From Rhodococcus sp. HM1 (GTDB lineage Bacteria; Actinomycetota; Actinomycetes; Mycobacteriales; Mycobacteriaceae), in assembly GCF_023218075.1 (NCBI RefSeq), contig NZ_JALPTB010000047.1, positions 1 through 52,015 of the forward strand: a DNA stretch of 52,015 nt, given 5' to 3'. The number at the start of each line of letters is the position of its first letter. Positions within the stretch are counted from its first letter, which is position 1. The notes under the pieces were generated by a model. That model did no database searches. It was not told the DNA's origin and saw only the letters and a list, made by a program, of their open reading frames with translations. Below, one piece after another: positions 24,584 through 32,480 of the stretch. The position numbers and the translations under genes were made by a program.

Positions 24584-25186
24584 ATGGGCACGGAAGCCGA
24601 AGCGACGACGGTGCGGGAACGGTTGCTGGACGCCGCCGAGAAATGCCTGCGGGACAAGGGGATCCGAGCAACCACCGTGCTCGAGGTCGCCGAAGCCGCG
24701 GGGGTGTCCCGGGCCTGGCTGTACCGGCACTTCCCGGACAAGGCGACCCTGGTCGGCAGCGTCATCGTCCGCCTCGACACGGCCTACTGGGCCGGAGCGC
24801 ACGCGACGCTCGCCGAATGCGGTTCACTCGTCGAGCAGTTGGCGGCGGGCGTGCGGATCGGCCGGTCCGCGTACGGCGACCCGGGTGCGCTCGCGATCCG
24901 GTTGCGAACCGACGAACCGGAGGAGTTCGCGGCGTGCGCGGGCGCCGGCGTCCACGAACTCGTCCCGCACCTGGCCGAATTCTGGAACCGCTATCTCGTC
25001 GCGGCGGCCGAGCGCGGCGAGATCGACCCCGGAATCGACACCGCCGAGGCGGCCGAATGGGTTGCGCGGGTGCTGATCAGCATCGCCACTGTGCCGGGCA
25101 GAACCCTCGATCCCGACGATCCGGCCGCGGTGCTGAGGTTTCTGCGCCGCTATGTGATGCCGGGCCTGACCGTCACGGAGCCATAG
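24584..25186 (+). CDS. TetR family transcriptional regulator
   Basis: 200 residues from the ATG at 24584, with GGAGG 5 nt upstream. The HTH is KGIRATTVLEVAEAAG then VSRAWLYRHFPDKATLVGSV. The C-domain is helical and ligand binding. It is divergent from the FMO/hydrolase-FadD operon and probably represses it, with an inducer such as a pathway ketone or acyl-CoA (inference). Its 3' end overlaps the convergent SDR gene by 14 bp. Confidence 0.9.
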   Translation: MGTEAEATTVRERLLDAAEKCLRDKGIRATTVLEVAEAAGVSRAWLYRHFPDKATLVGSVIVRLDTAYWAGAHATLAECGSLVEQLAAGVRIGRSAYGDPGALAIRLRTDEPEEFAACAGAGVHELVPHLAEFWNRYLVAAAERGEIDPGIDTAEAAEWVARVLISIATVPGRTLDPDDPAAVLRFLRRYVMPGLTVTEP

Positions 25187-25973
25187 CCGCCAGGTGGGCC
25201 AGCAGGTCGGGATACCGGCGGGTGTGTGCGCCACCGTTGATGTCGATGTTCGCCCCGGTCATCCACGCCGCCGCGTCCGACGCCAGGAACGCCACGACCT
25301 CGGCGATCTCCTCGGGACGTCCGCTGCGGCCGAGCGGCGTGTTCTCGAGGTAGTCCTCCGTCAGGCCGGACACCAGCGACACCCCCGCGACCAGCGGCGT
25401 GTCGACGAGGCCGGGGGAGATCGCGTTGACCCGGATCCGCCGGGGCGCGAGTTCGAGCGCGGCGACCTCCGTCAACATCAGCACGCCGGCCTTGGCCGAG
25501 CAGTACGCGGCCATCCCGGTGCCCGGTTGCCGGCCGTTGAGCGAGGCGATGAGCGTGATGCTGCCGCCGTCGACCACCCGCCGGCCCGCGTGTTTGACCA
25601 CGAGGAACGCGCCGGTGAGACACACGTCGAGGGTGGTGCGCCAGCCGTCGAGACTCAGGTCGGTGATCGCGCCCGGCACGCTGAGCCCGGCGCAGTCCAC
25701 CACCGTGCCGATGTCCCCGAACTCGGATGCGATCTCGTCGAACAGTCGCTCGACGCTGTCCTCGTCCCGCACGTCGACGTGCCGCGCCACGGCCCTGTTG
25801 CCCAGTTCACCGGCGCCCAGTTCTCCGGCGCCCAGTTCTCCGGCGCGCAGCAGCGCGGCGTCGGCGTTCACGTCCGCCACGATCACCTGTGTTCCGCGCG
25901 CGTGCAGCCGCCGGCACGTCGCCCAGCCGATCCCCGAGGCGCCGCCGACGACGATTGCGTTCGCTTCCTTCAC
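25173..25973 (-). CDS. Short-chain dehydrogenase/reductase
   Basis: 266 residues, classical SDR. The cofactor motif is VVGGASGIGWAT (TGxxxGxG type, with G for T), D in IVADVNAD suggests NAD+, then DCAGLS (NNAG type), the catalytic Ser in TLIASLNG, YCSAKAG (YxxxK) and NAISPGLVDTP. It would oxidise a secondary alcohol to a ketone or the reverse, which would link the monooxygenase product to the FMO. A run of three GELGA units near residue 50 is unusual. It overlaps tetR tail to tail by 14 bp, so antisense effects are possible. Direct participation in the adjacent pathway is inferred. Confidence 0.9.
   Translation of the reverse strand: MKEANAIVVGGASGIGWATCRRLHARGTQVIVADVNADAALLRAGELGAGELGAGELGNRAVARHVDVRDEDSVERLFDEIASEFGDIGTVVDCAGLSVPGAITDLSLDGWRTTLDVCLTGAFLVVKHAGRRVVDGGSITLIASLNGRQPGTGMAAYCSAKAGVLMLTEVAALELAPRRIRVNAISPGLVDTPLVAGVSLVSGLTEDYLENTPLGRSGRPEEIAEVVAFLASDAAAWMTGANIDINGGAHTRRYPDLLAHLAAMAP
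25801..25845. repeat. Three tandem 15-bp units inside the SDR gene
   Basis: The unit CCCAGTTCTCCGGCG is repeated three times head to tail (the first copy has one change). On the coding strand it gives the five-residue unit AGELG in a surface loop just after the cofactor-binding strand 2. Because the unit is a multiple of three, changes in copy number would keep the frame and could vary between strains. Confidence 0.85.
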
Positions 25974-26082
25974 GCCGGTACCCCCGTTTCCCGTTCCACC
26001 CGATGCCGCGATGGTAGAGACGGAACGGGCGCGCGGTGACGAATGCGGGGAACCCGCCGATCGGACGCCAGGTTTGTCGTAC

Positions 26083-26098
26083 TGTGAATGGCGTCACA
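26083..26098. promoter_or_regulatory. Perfect CRP/GlxR-type site upstream of the sdh1 operon
   Basis: TGTGA-ATGGCG-TCACA matches the cAMP-receptor consensus at all ten conserved positions. It is centred about 55 bp before the first gene of the succinate dehydrogenase operon, so cAMP-dependent control of this dehydrogenase is likely. Whether it activates or represses depends on the unknown transcription start. Confidence 0.75.
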
Positions 26099-26145
26099 TC
26101 GTGTCGGCCGGCCCGACGTGCCGACCCGCCCGCTCGGAGGTTCGG

Positions 26146-26433
26146 ATGTCCACCACCGAAATGCAGGACCTGCAACGCACCATCGGTCACCTGCGGCAAT
26201 GCGTCGGATCACTGCGCTCGCGCTACGGTGATGCCCCTGCGGTCAAGCGTCTGGCCAACGATCTCGATCGACTCGACATCGACGCGAAGGAGCTCGACAG
26301 CGCACCGCCGGCCGAGGTGCGCGGGCACACCGGTGAGCGCATCCCGGTTCCCGACGCGCCGTACGACGACAACCTGTTCCGGGGCGTCGACGTCGACGAC
26401 GAAGGACTCGGCGGACTCCACGGGGAGCGGTGA
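26146..26433 (+). CDS. Small conserved protein of the sdh1 operon (Rv0250c-like)
   Basis: 95 residues from the ATG at 26146, with CGGAGG 6 nt upstream. It is acidic and mostly helical (MQDLQRTIGHLRQCVGSLR, VKRLANDLDRLDIDAKEL), with an IPVPDAPYDDNLF motif near the C-terminus and no membrane segment. A protein of the same size precedes succinate dehydrogenase 1 in mycobacteria. Its stop overlaps the next start by GTGA. A role in assembly or regulation of the dehydrogenase is possible but unproven. Confidence 0.8.
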   Translation: MSTTEMQDLQRTIGHLRQCVGSLRSRYGDAPAVKRLANDLDRLDIDAKELDSAPPAEVRGHTGERIPVPDAPYDDNLFRGVDVDDEGLGGLHGER

Positions 26434-27239
26434 CCGCCCCGCCGGCCACCGGTGTTCGTTCCGCGACCCGAGCGAGGATCGCGGAACGAACGCTGCGCAC
26501 CGACCGCTGGTGGCTGACCCCGCTGTTCACGGTTCTGGGCCTGACGATCTTCGTCGTCTACGCCACGATCCGGTCGTTCGTGCGCACCGCCTACTGGGTC
26601 GACGACTACCACTACCTGACGCCGTTCTACTCGCCGTGTGTCAGCGCCTCGTGCGTCCCCGGCTCGAGTCACTTCGGGGTGTGGGTGGGCGAGCTGCCCA
26701 TGTGGATCCCGCTCGCATTCCTGTCGCTGCCGTTCCTGCTCGGATTCCGGCTCACCTGCTACTACTACCGCAAGGCCTACTACCGGTCGTTCTGGCTGTC
26801 GCCCCCGGCCTGCGCGGTCGCCGAACCACGCGCTCGCTACACGGGGGAGACGCGGCTGCCGCTGATCCTGCAGAACGTGCACCGCTACTTCTTCTATGTG
26901 GCGGTCGTGATCTCGGTGGTCAACACCTACGACGCGATCGTCGCGTTCCACAGTCCCGGCGGATTCGGTTTCGGCCTCGGCAACGTGATCCTCGTGGTCA
27001 ACGTGATCCTGCTGTGGATATACACGCTCTCGTGCCACTCCTGCCGGCACGTCACCGGCGGCAGGCTCAAGCACTTCTCGAAACATCCGGTGCGGTACCG
27101 CATCTGGACGTTCGTGTCGAAACTGAACACGCGGCACATGCAGTTCGCGTGGATCACGCTGGGCACGTTGATCATCACGGACTGCTACATCATGCTCGTC
27201 GCGAGCGGCACCATTTCGGATCTGCGGTTCGTCGGCTGA
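26430..27239 (+). CDS. Succinate dehydrogenase membrane anchor subunit (Sdh1 type, Rv0249c-like)
   Basis: 269 residues with about five hydrophobic helices: LFTVLGLTIFVVYATI, ELPMWIPLAFLSLPFLLGF, FFYVAVVISVVNTY, GNVILVVNVILLWIYTLSC and AWITLGTLIITDCYIMLV. Histidines that could bind haem or quinone are in NVHRYFFY, SCHSCRHVTGG and NTRHMQF. It is much larger than ordinary SdhC or SdhD and is the single-subunit anchor of mycobacterial Sdh1. The GTG start overlaps the previous stop. It passes electrons from the iron-sulfur subunit to the menaquinone pool. Confidence 0.88.
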   Translation: MTAPPATGVRSATRARIAERTLRTDRWWLTPLFTVLGLTIFVVYATIRSFVRTAYWVDDYHYLTPFYSPCVSASCVPGSSHFGVWVGELPMWIPLAFLSLPFLLGFRLTCYYYRKAYYRSFWLSPPACAVAEPRARYTGETRLPLILQNVHRYFFYVAVVISVVNTYDAIVAFHSPGGFGFGLGNVILVVNVILLWIYTLSCHSCRHVTGGRLKHFSKHPVRYRIWTFVSKLNTRHMQFAWITLGTLIITDCYIMLVASGTISDLRFVG

Positions 27240-27278
27240 CGGCACCGTCGGGGGCACCAGGGGACAGGGAGGGCAGCG

Positions 27279-29195
27279 ATGCCGGAGGTCGAACGGCACG
27301 AATACGACGTCGTGGTGATCGGGGCGGGCGGCGCGGGCCTGCGCGCGGTCATCGAGGCGCGGCAACGCGGACTGCGTGTCGCAGTCGTGTGCAAGTCGCT
27401 GTTCGGAAAGGCCCACACCGTCATGGCCGAGGGCGGCTGCGCCGCCGCGATGGGCAACGCCAACCCCCACGATTCGTGGCAGGTGCATTTCCAGGACACG
27501 ATGCGCGGCGGGAAGTTCCTCAACAACTGGCGGATGGCCGAACTGCACGCCCGTGAGGCCCCGGACCGGGTGTGGGAACTGGAAACGTACGGGGCGCTGT
27601 TCGATCGCACCCCCGACGGGCGGATCAGCCAGCGCAACTTCGGCGGGCACACCTATCCGCGGCTTGCGCACGTCGGCGACCGCACCGGACTCGAACTGAT
27701 CCGGACCATGCAGCAGAAGATCGTGTCGCTGCAGCAGGAGGACTACGCCGCCCACGGCGACTACGAAGCCCGGGTCAAGGTGTTCGCCGAGTGCACGATC
27801 ACCGAACTGCTCGTCGACGAGTCGGGCCGCATCGCCGGGGCGTTCGGTTACTGGCGTGAATCCGGCCGGTTCGTGCTGTTCGACGCGCCCGCCGTCGTCA
27901 TCGCCACCGGTGGCATCGGCAAGTCGTACAAGGTGACCTCGAATTCGTGGGAGTACACCGGGGACGGTCACGCACTCGCGCTGCGGGCGGGCGCGGCGCT
28001 GATCAACATGGAGTTCATCCAGTTCCATCCGACCGGCATGATCTGGCCGCCGAGTGTGAAGGGCATCCTGGTAACCGAGGGGGTACGTGGCGACGGCGGG
28101 GTCCTCAAGAACTCCGAGGGCGAGCGGTTCATGTTCTCCTACATCCCGCCGGTGTTCAAAGGGCAGTACGCCGAGACGGAGGAGGAAGCCGACCGCTGGT
28201 ACGAGGACCAGGAGAACAACCGCCGCACCCCGGATCTGCTGCCCCGCGACGAGGTCGCCCGCGCCATCAACTCCGAGGTCAAGGCCGGTCGCGACAGCCC
28301 GCACGGCGGGGTGTACCTCGACATCGCCTCCCGGATGCCGGCCGCCGAGATCGTGCGGCGGCTGCCGTCGATGCACCACCAGTTCCTCGAGCTCGCCGAC
28401 GTCGACATCACGAAGGAACCGATGGAGGTCGGCCCCACCTGCCACTACGTGATGGGCGGTATCGAGGTCGATCCGGACACCGCGGCCGCGTCGGTGCCCG
28501 GGCTGTTCGCCGCCGGGGAATGCTCGGGCGGCATGCACGGATCCAACCGGCTCGGCGGCAACTCCCTGTCGGACCTGCTGGTGTTCGGGCGTCGCGCCGG
28601 GATCGGGGCCGCGGACTACGTGGAGGGGCTCACCGAACGGCCGCGGGCCTCCGACGCAAGCATCGATGCGGCCGCGCGGACCGCGTTGTCGCCGTTCGAT
28701 CCGGCCTCCCCGGACCGCACCGAGAATCCGTATACTCTGCACGCGGAGCTGCAGCAGTCGATGCACGATCTGGTCGGCATCATCCGCCGCGCCGACGAGA
28801 TCGAACGGGCCCTGGCCGAACTGGCCACGCTGCGCGAACGGATCCGCAACGTCGCGGTCGAGGGCAACCGGCAGTTCAACCCCGGATGGCATCTCGCGGT
28901 GGACCTGCGCAACATGCTGCTGGTCTGCGAGTGCGTGGCGCGAGCGGCGTTGCTGCGCACCGAAAGTCGCGGCGGGCACACTCGTGACGACCATCCCTCG
29001 ATGGACGCGGAATGGCGGCGGACGCTGCTGGTGTGCCGCACCGACGGCGGCGACAGATCCATCCCGGACGTGACGGTGACCCCGGAGCGGCAACAGCCGA
29101 TGCGGCCGGATCTGCTCGCGTTGTTCGACATCGACGAACTGGGCAAGTACTACACCGACGAGGAACTCGCCGATCATCCGGGACGGAGGTCCTGA
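27279..29195 (+). CDS. sdhA: Succinate dehydrogenase flavoprotein subunit (Sdh1)
   Basis: 638 residues. The FAD fold is VVVIGAGGAG (11-20); covalent FAD attachment is expected at H46 in KAHTVMAEGG; the substrate region includes QFHPTGM, TEGVRGDGG and the catalytic arginine segment; HGSNRLGGNSLSDLLVFGRRAG near residue 420 is the adenine-binding part. The ATG at 27279 has GGGAGGG upstream. It oxidises succinate to fumarate, or runs in reverse. The order anchor-flavoprotein-FeS and the sequence fit Sdh1 (Rv0248c) rather than the Sdh2 (Rv3316-3319) type. Confidence 0.94.
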   Translation: MPEVERHEYDVVVIGAGGAGLRAVIEARQRGLRVAVVCKSLFGKAHTVMAEGGCAAAMGNANPHDSWQVHFQDTMRGGKFLNNWRMAELHAREAPDRVWELETYGALFDRTPDGRISQRNFGGHTYPRLAHVGDRTGLELIRTMQQKIVSLQQEDYAAHGDYEARVKVFAECTITELLVDESGRIAGAFGYWRESGRFVLFDAPAVVIATGGIGKSYKVTSNSWEYTGDGHALALRAGAALINMEFIQFHPTGMIWPPSVKGILVTEGVRGDGGVLKNSEGERFMFSYIPPVFKGQYAETEEEADRWYEDQENNRRTPDLLPRDEVARAINSEVKAGRDSPHGGVYLDIASRMPAAEIVRRLPSMHHQFLELADVDITKEPMEVGPTCHYVMGGIEVDPDTAAASVPGLFAAGECSGGMHGSNRLGGNSLSDLLVFGRRAGIGAADYVEGLTERPRASDASIDAAARTALSPFDPASPDRTENPYTLHAELQQSMHDLVGIIRRADEIERALAELATLRERIRNVAVEGNRQFNPGWHLAVDLRNMLLVCECVARAALLRTESRGGHTRDDHPSMDAEWRRTLLVCRTDGGDRSIPDVTVTPERQQPMRPDLLALFDIDELGKYYTDEELADHPGRRS

Positions 29196-29196
29196 C

Positions 29197-29943
29197 ATGG
29201 GCTACCAGGCGGCCTTCCGGGTGTGGCGTGGGGACGCCGACGGCGGCGACCTGCACGACTACACCGTCGAAGCGAACGAGGGCGAGGTCGTGCTCGACGT
29301 CGTCCACCGATTGCAGGCCACCCAGGCCCCGGACCTGGCGGTGCGCTGGAACTGCAAGGCGGGCAAGTGCGGTTCGTGTTCGGCCGAGATCAACGGCAAG
29401 CCCCGGCTGATGTGCATGACACGGATGTCGACCTTCGACCCGGACGAGACGATCACCGTCACCCCCGTACGCACCTTCCCGATCATTCGCGACCTCGTCA
29501 CCGATGTGTCGTTCAACTACGAGAAGGCCCGCGAGATCCCGTCGTTCACGCCGCCGCCCGACCTGGCGCCGGGGGAGTACCGCATGCAGCAGGTCGACGT
29601 CGAGCGCTCGCAGGAATTCCGTAAGTGCATCGAATGCTTCCTGTGCCAGAACGTGTGCCACGTCGTGCGCGACCACGAGGACAACAAGTCCGCATTCGCC
29701 GGGCCGCGCTACCTCATGCGCATCGCCGAACTCGAGATGCACCCGCTCGACGTCGCGGACCGGCGCGACGCCGCGCAGGATCAGCACGGTCTGGGCCTGT
29801 GCAACATCACCAAGTGCTGCACCGAGGTGTGCCCGGAGAACATCCACATCACCGACAACGCACTGATCCCGATGAAGGAACGCGTCGCGGGCCGACGCTA
29901 CGACCCGATCGTCTGGCTGGGCAACAAGCTGTTCCGGCGCTGA
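29197..29943 (+). CDS. sdhB: Succinate dehydrogenase iron-sulfur subunit (Sdh1)
   Basis: 248 residues with cluster ligands in the usual order: 2Fe-2S at C53, C58, C61 and C73 (NCKAGKCGSC ... LMC), then the 4Fe-4S/3Fe-4S set in KCIECFLCQNVC and CNITKCCTEVCP. It starts 1 bp after the sdhA stop. It carries electrons from FAD to the membrane anchor. A short hairpin follows at 29967. Confidence 0.94.
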   Translation: MGYQAAFRVWRGDADGGDLHDYTVEANEGEVVLDVVHRLQATQAPDLAVRWNCKAGKCGSCSAEINGKPRLMCMTRMSTFDPDETITVTPVRTFPIIRDLVTDVSFNYEKAREIPSFTPPPDLAPGEYRMQQVDVERSQEFRKCIECFLCQNVCHVVRDHEDNKSAFAGPRYLMRIAELEMHPLDVADRRDAAQDQHGLGLCNITKCCTEVCPENIHITDNALIPMKERVAGRRYDPIVWLGNKLFRR

Positions 29944-29966
29944 GTGCCCGGAAGCGCCGGACCGGG

Positions 29967-29982
29967 ACACCGTGTCCGGTGT
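29967..29982. terminator. Short hairpin between the convergent sdhB and tetR genes
   Basis: ACACCG-TGTC-CGGTGT, a perfect 6-bp stem with a 4-nt loop, lies in the 39-bp gap between convergent stops. A longer alternative pairing, CCGGAC with GTCCGG, overlaps it. No T tract follows. It is a weak terminator candidate that could serve both strands. Confidence 0.4.
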
Positions 29983-30624
29983 TCACGTGAGTGCGGCGAT
30001 GATGGCGCGGGCGATCCACTGCGCATACCGTTCGACGGTCCAGCCCCGACTCAACACCAGCAACTCGTACAGATCGACCGCGATATAGGTCCACAGCACA
30101 TCGCGTACTTCGTCCAGCTCGATGCCCGGGCGCAGCTGGCCGGTGTCGAGCAGATGGCGTCCGAGCATGGTCATCCCGTTGAGGCGCTCGTCGACGAGGC
30201 GCCGCCAGATCTCCTCGAGGTCCTCCTGCCCGTGCCGGCCGTCCCGCAGCATCAATTGGATCCTGGCCGAGCGGACTTGCCGGGCGGCCATCTGGTCCGC
30301 ATACATCGTGATCTTCTTCCGCACATCCGGTTCGGCGAAGATCGCCTTCGTTTCGGACCGCTCGATGACGGGCACCGGATCGTCGTCCCCGGCGATCGTG
30401 TAGTCGAACACGGCCTTCGCCAAGCCTGCTTTGGTTCCGAAGATCTTGTAGACGCTTTCGGGTGCCACGCCGCCGCACTGGGCCACCGCTGTCACCGTCG
30501 TGGGGCGGTACCCGCGATCCTCGAACAAGTTCTGGGCCGCCCGCAGGATCGAGAGACGCGTCTGTTGCGCGCGTTCCCGGCGCCCCGACGCATCGTAGCG
30601 ACGTTTCCCATTGACTTTCGGCAT
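29983..30624 (-). CDS. TetR family transcriptional regulator
   Basis: 213 residues. A basic N-terminal arm (KRRYDASGRRERAQQTR) precedes the HTH: RGYRPTTVTAVAQCGGVAPESVYKIFGTKAGLAKAV. The C-domain is of the helical ligand-binding kind. It is divergent from a SnoaL-like gene, with a clean 8+8 palindrome between them, so autoregulation and control of that gene are likely. Confidence 0.9.
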   Translation of the reverse strand: MPKVNGKRRYDASGRRERAQQTRLSILRAAQNLFEDRGYRPTTVTAVAQCGGVAPESVYKIFGTKAGLAKAVFDYTIAGDDDPVPVIERSETKAIFAEPDVRKKITMYADQMAARQVRSARIQLMLRDGRHGQEDLEEIWRRLVDERLNGMTMLGRHLLDTGQLRPGIELDEVRDVLWTYIAVDLYELLVLSRGWTVERYAQWIARAIIAALT

Positions 30625-30643
30625 CGCGGGTCCATACTTGTAT

Positions 30644-30668
30644 TTGGATACTGACTCACTGTATCCAA
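30644..30668. promoter_or_regulatory. TetR operator candidate between tetR and the SnoaL-like gene
   Basis: TTGGATAC (30644-30651) and GTATCCAA (30661-30668) are perfect complements with a 9-bp centre. A second overlapping dyad, GTAT-TTGG-ATAC, covers 30640-30651. The site lies 19 bp from the tetR start and 29 bp from the other start, so it covers both promoters. Confidence 0.6.
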
Positions 30669-30697
30669 TTCTTCACTCAACGGCAGGGAGAGCCGCC

Positions 30698-31276
30698 GTG
30701 AACATCAATCATTCCATTTCGGCCCCATCCGTCCCGGACGTCGCCGACACGACCTCCTCCACGGAGAACAAGTCCGTCGCTGCGCGCTTCATGCACATGA
30801 TGGCCGACGGTGATCGCGATACTTTCGACCGGCTCGTGGCCCCCGAGGCGATCAACCGTGAGTCCCGGACCGAGCCGCCCGCAGCGAGAGTCCCAGGTCC
30901 GGACGGGTTCTACGCCACCGCCCTGTGGCTGCGTGAAGCCTTCGGCGACTTCCGCCACGAAGTCGTCCACGCCGTGGAGGAGGACGACGTCGTCGTCCTC
31001 GACACCGTCATGACGGCCCGGCACGTCGGGCCGTTCGTGACCTACGACGAGCGTGGCCGGGTCGATCAAGCCTTCGCGCCGACCGGCAAGAGTTTCGCGG
31101 TGCATCAAACCCACTGGCTGCGCATCGCCGATGGCAAACTCGTCGAGCACTGGGCGGATCGCGACGACCTGGGCATGGCCCGGCAAGCCGGTTGGATCCC
31201 TCCGACCCCGGCCGGAATGATCCGGAACGCGCTCGCAAAACACAAGGCGCACAAGGAAACAGCACACAGTGCGTGA
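30698..31276 (+). CDS. SnoaL-like / ester cyclase family protein
   Basis: 192 residues from the GTG at 30698, with GGCAGGGAGAG just upstream; the ORF to 30611 runs through the operator and is rejected. The NTF2-like fold shows in AARFMHMMADGDRDTFDRLVAPEAINRE, TALWLREAFGDFRHEVVHAV, VLDTVMTARHVGPF, and KSFAVHQTHWLRIADGKLVEHWADRDDLGM. This pattern is the SnoaL-like polyketide cyclase/ester cyclase family, whose bacterial members mostly have unknown substrates. It is controlled by the divergent TetR (inference). Confidence 0.82.
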   Translation: MNINHSISAPSVPDVADTTSSTENKSVAARFMHMMADGDRDTFDRLVAPEAINRESRTEPPAARVPGPDGFYATALWLREAFGDFRHEVVHAVEEDDVVVLDTVMTARHVGPFVTYDERGRVDQAFAPTGKSFAVHQTHWLRIADGKLVEHWADRDDLGMARQAGWIPPTPAGMIRNALAKHKAHKETAHSA

Positions 31277-31301
31277 GTGGCTGTGCGCTGCTCCCCGGCG
31301 G

Positions 31302-32480
31302 CTACGCCGACGTCGCGGCGCCGTCCCTGGTCAGCGCACCGAGCACCTCGTCGGTGTGCTCGCCGTGCGCGGGCGGCGCCGACCCGAGTCGCGGACGTTC
31401 GCCGGCGAAACTGACCGGAAAGCCGATCTGGCGCAACGGCCCTGACGGGTGATCGACCGTGCCGATCATCCCGATCGCCTCGGTGTGCGGGTCGTCGTAG
31501 ATCTCGTCCAGGTGGCGGATCGCTGATACCGGCACACCGTGCTGCTCGAGGACCGCAATCCAGTGCTCGACCGTCCCGTCCGCGAACGCGTCCGTCAGTT
31601 CCTTTTCGAGCAGTTCCCGGTTCTCGACCCGATCGCGATTGCGGTAGAACTCGGTGCGCTCGGCCAGGTCGGGACGGCCGATCGCGGTGCACAACCGGTC
31701 CCACAGTCCGTCGTTGCCGACCGCGACGACGAAATAGCCGTCCTGTGCTGGAAATGCCTGATACGGAGCGAGATTCGGGTGTGCGGAACCGAGCGCGTGC
31801 GGCCGCTTGCCGTCGGCGAACCAGTTCGTCGCCCAGTTCACGTGCATCGCGAGCTGGCATTCGAACAGGGACGTCGTCACGTACTGGCCGCGTCCGGTCC
31901 GGGCCCGCTCGACGAGGGCGGCGAGCACCCCGATCGTGCCGAACAGGGCAGCGCCCAGATCGCCCATCGCGTACCCGGCCTTCATCGGCGGGCCGCCGGG
32001 TTCACCGGTCAGGGACATGAGCCCACCGGCGGCCTGCGCGACCATGTCGTAGCCCGGCTCGTCGCGCCGCGGACCCACCTCGCCGAACGCGGAGATGTGC
32101 AGCACAACCAGGTGCGGGTGACGTTCGGACAACGCGCGGTAGTCGAAGATCCGTTGCAGGCCGCTGCCGGGCCGGAAGTTCTCGACCACGACGTCGGCGT
32201 CCTCGAGCATGCGGTGCACGATCTCCTGCCCGGACTCCGACTTCAGATCGAGCGCCACCGACTTCTTCCCGCGGTTCACCGCCAGGTAGTAGGTGGCGTC
32301 GTCGCCGACGAACGGCGGACCCCACTGACGCGTCGGGTCACCGGCGTCGGGATGTTCGATCTTGACGACGTCCGCGCCGAGATCGGCGAACGACATCGTC
32401 GCGTACGGTCCCGCGAGGATCTTGGACAGGTCGACGACCTTGATCCCGGCGAGCGGGGCGGGGCCGGTGGGATACGTCAT
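31302..32480 (-). CDS. CaiB/BaiF (class III) CoA-transferase
   Basis: 392 residues from the ATG at 32480. Hallmarks are IKVVDLSKILAGPYATMSFADLGADVVKIE at the N-terminus, the NRGKKSVALDL segment, NFRPGS, and the catalytic Asp (D145) in GYDMVAQAAGG; the C-terminal part has VAVGNDGLWDRLC. It moves CoA between carboxylic acids. It overlaps the acyl-CoA dehydrogenase by ATGA, so the two act in one catabolic step series: activation of an acid by CoA transfer and alpha,beta-dehydrogenation. The longer in-frame ORF upstream is a shadow of the dehydrogenase gene. Confidence 0.92.
   Translation of the reverse strand: MTYPTGPAPLAGIKVVDLSKILAGPYATMSFADLGADVVKIEHPDAGDPTRQWGPPFVGDDATYYLAVNRGKKSVALDLKSESGQEIVHRMLEDADVVVENFRPGSGLQRIFDYRALSERHPHLVVLHISAFGEVGPRRDEPGYDMVAQAAGGLMSLTGEPGGPPMKAGYAMGDLGAALFGTIGVLAALVERARTGRGQYVTTSLFECQLAMHVNWATNWFADGKRPHALGSAHPNLAPYQAFPAQDGYFVVAVGNDGLWDRLCTAIGRPDLAERTEFYRNRDRVENRELLEKELTDAFADGTVEHWIAVLEQHGVPVSAIRHLDEIYDDPHTEAIGMIGTVDHPSGPLRQIGFPVSFAGERPRLGSAPPAHGEHTDEVLGALTRDGAATSA

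Noticed and set aside
21506-25186. 1226-codon ORF ending in the TetR gene
   Set aside because: Only the last 200 codons, from 24584, are real; the rest is antisense to the FMO/hydrolase and FadD genes.
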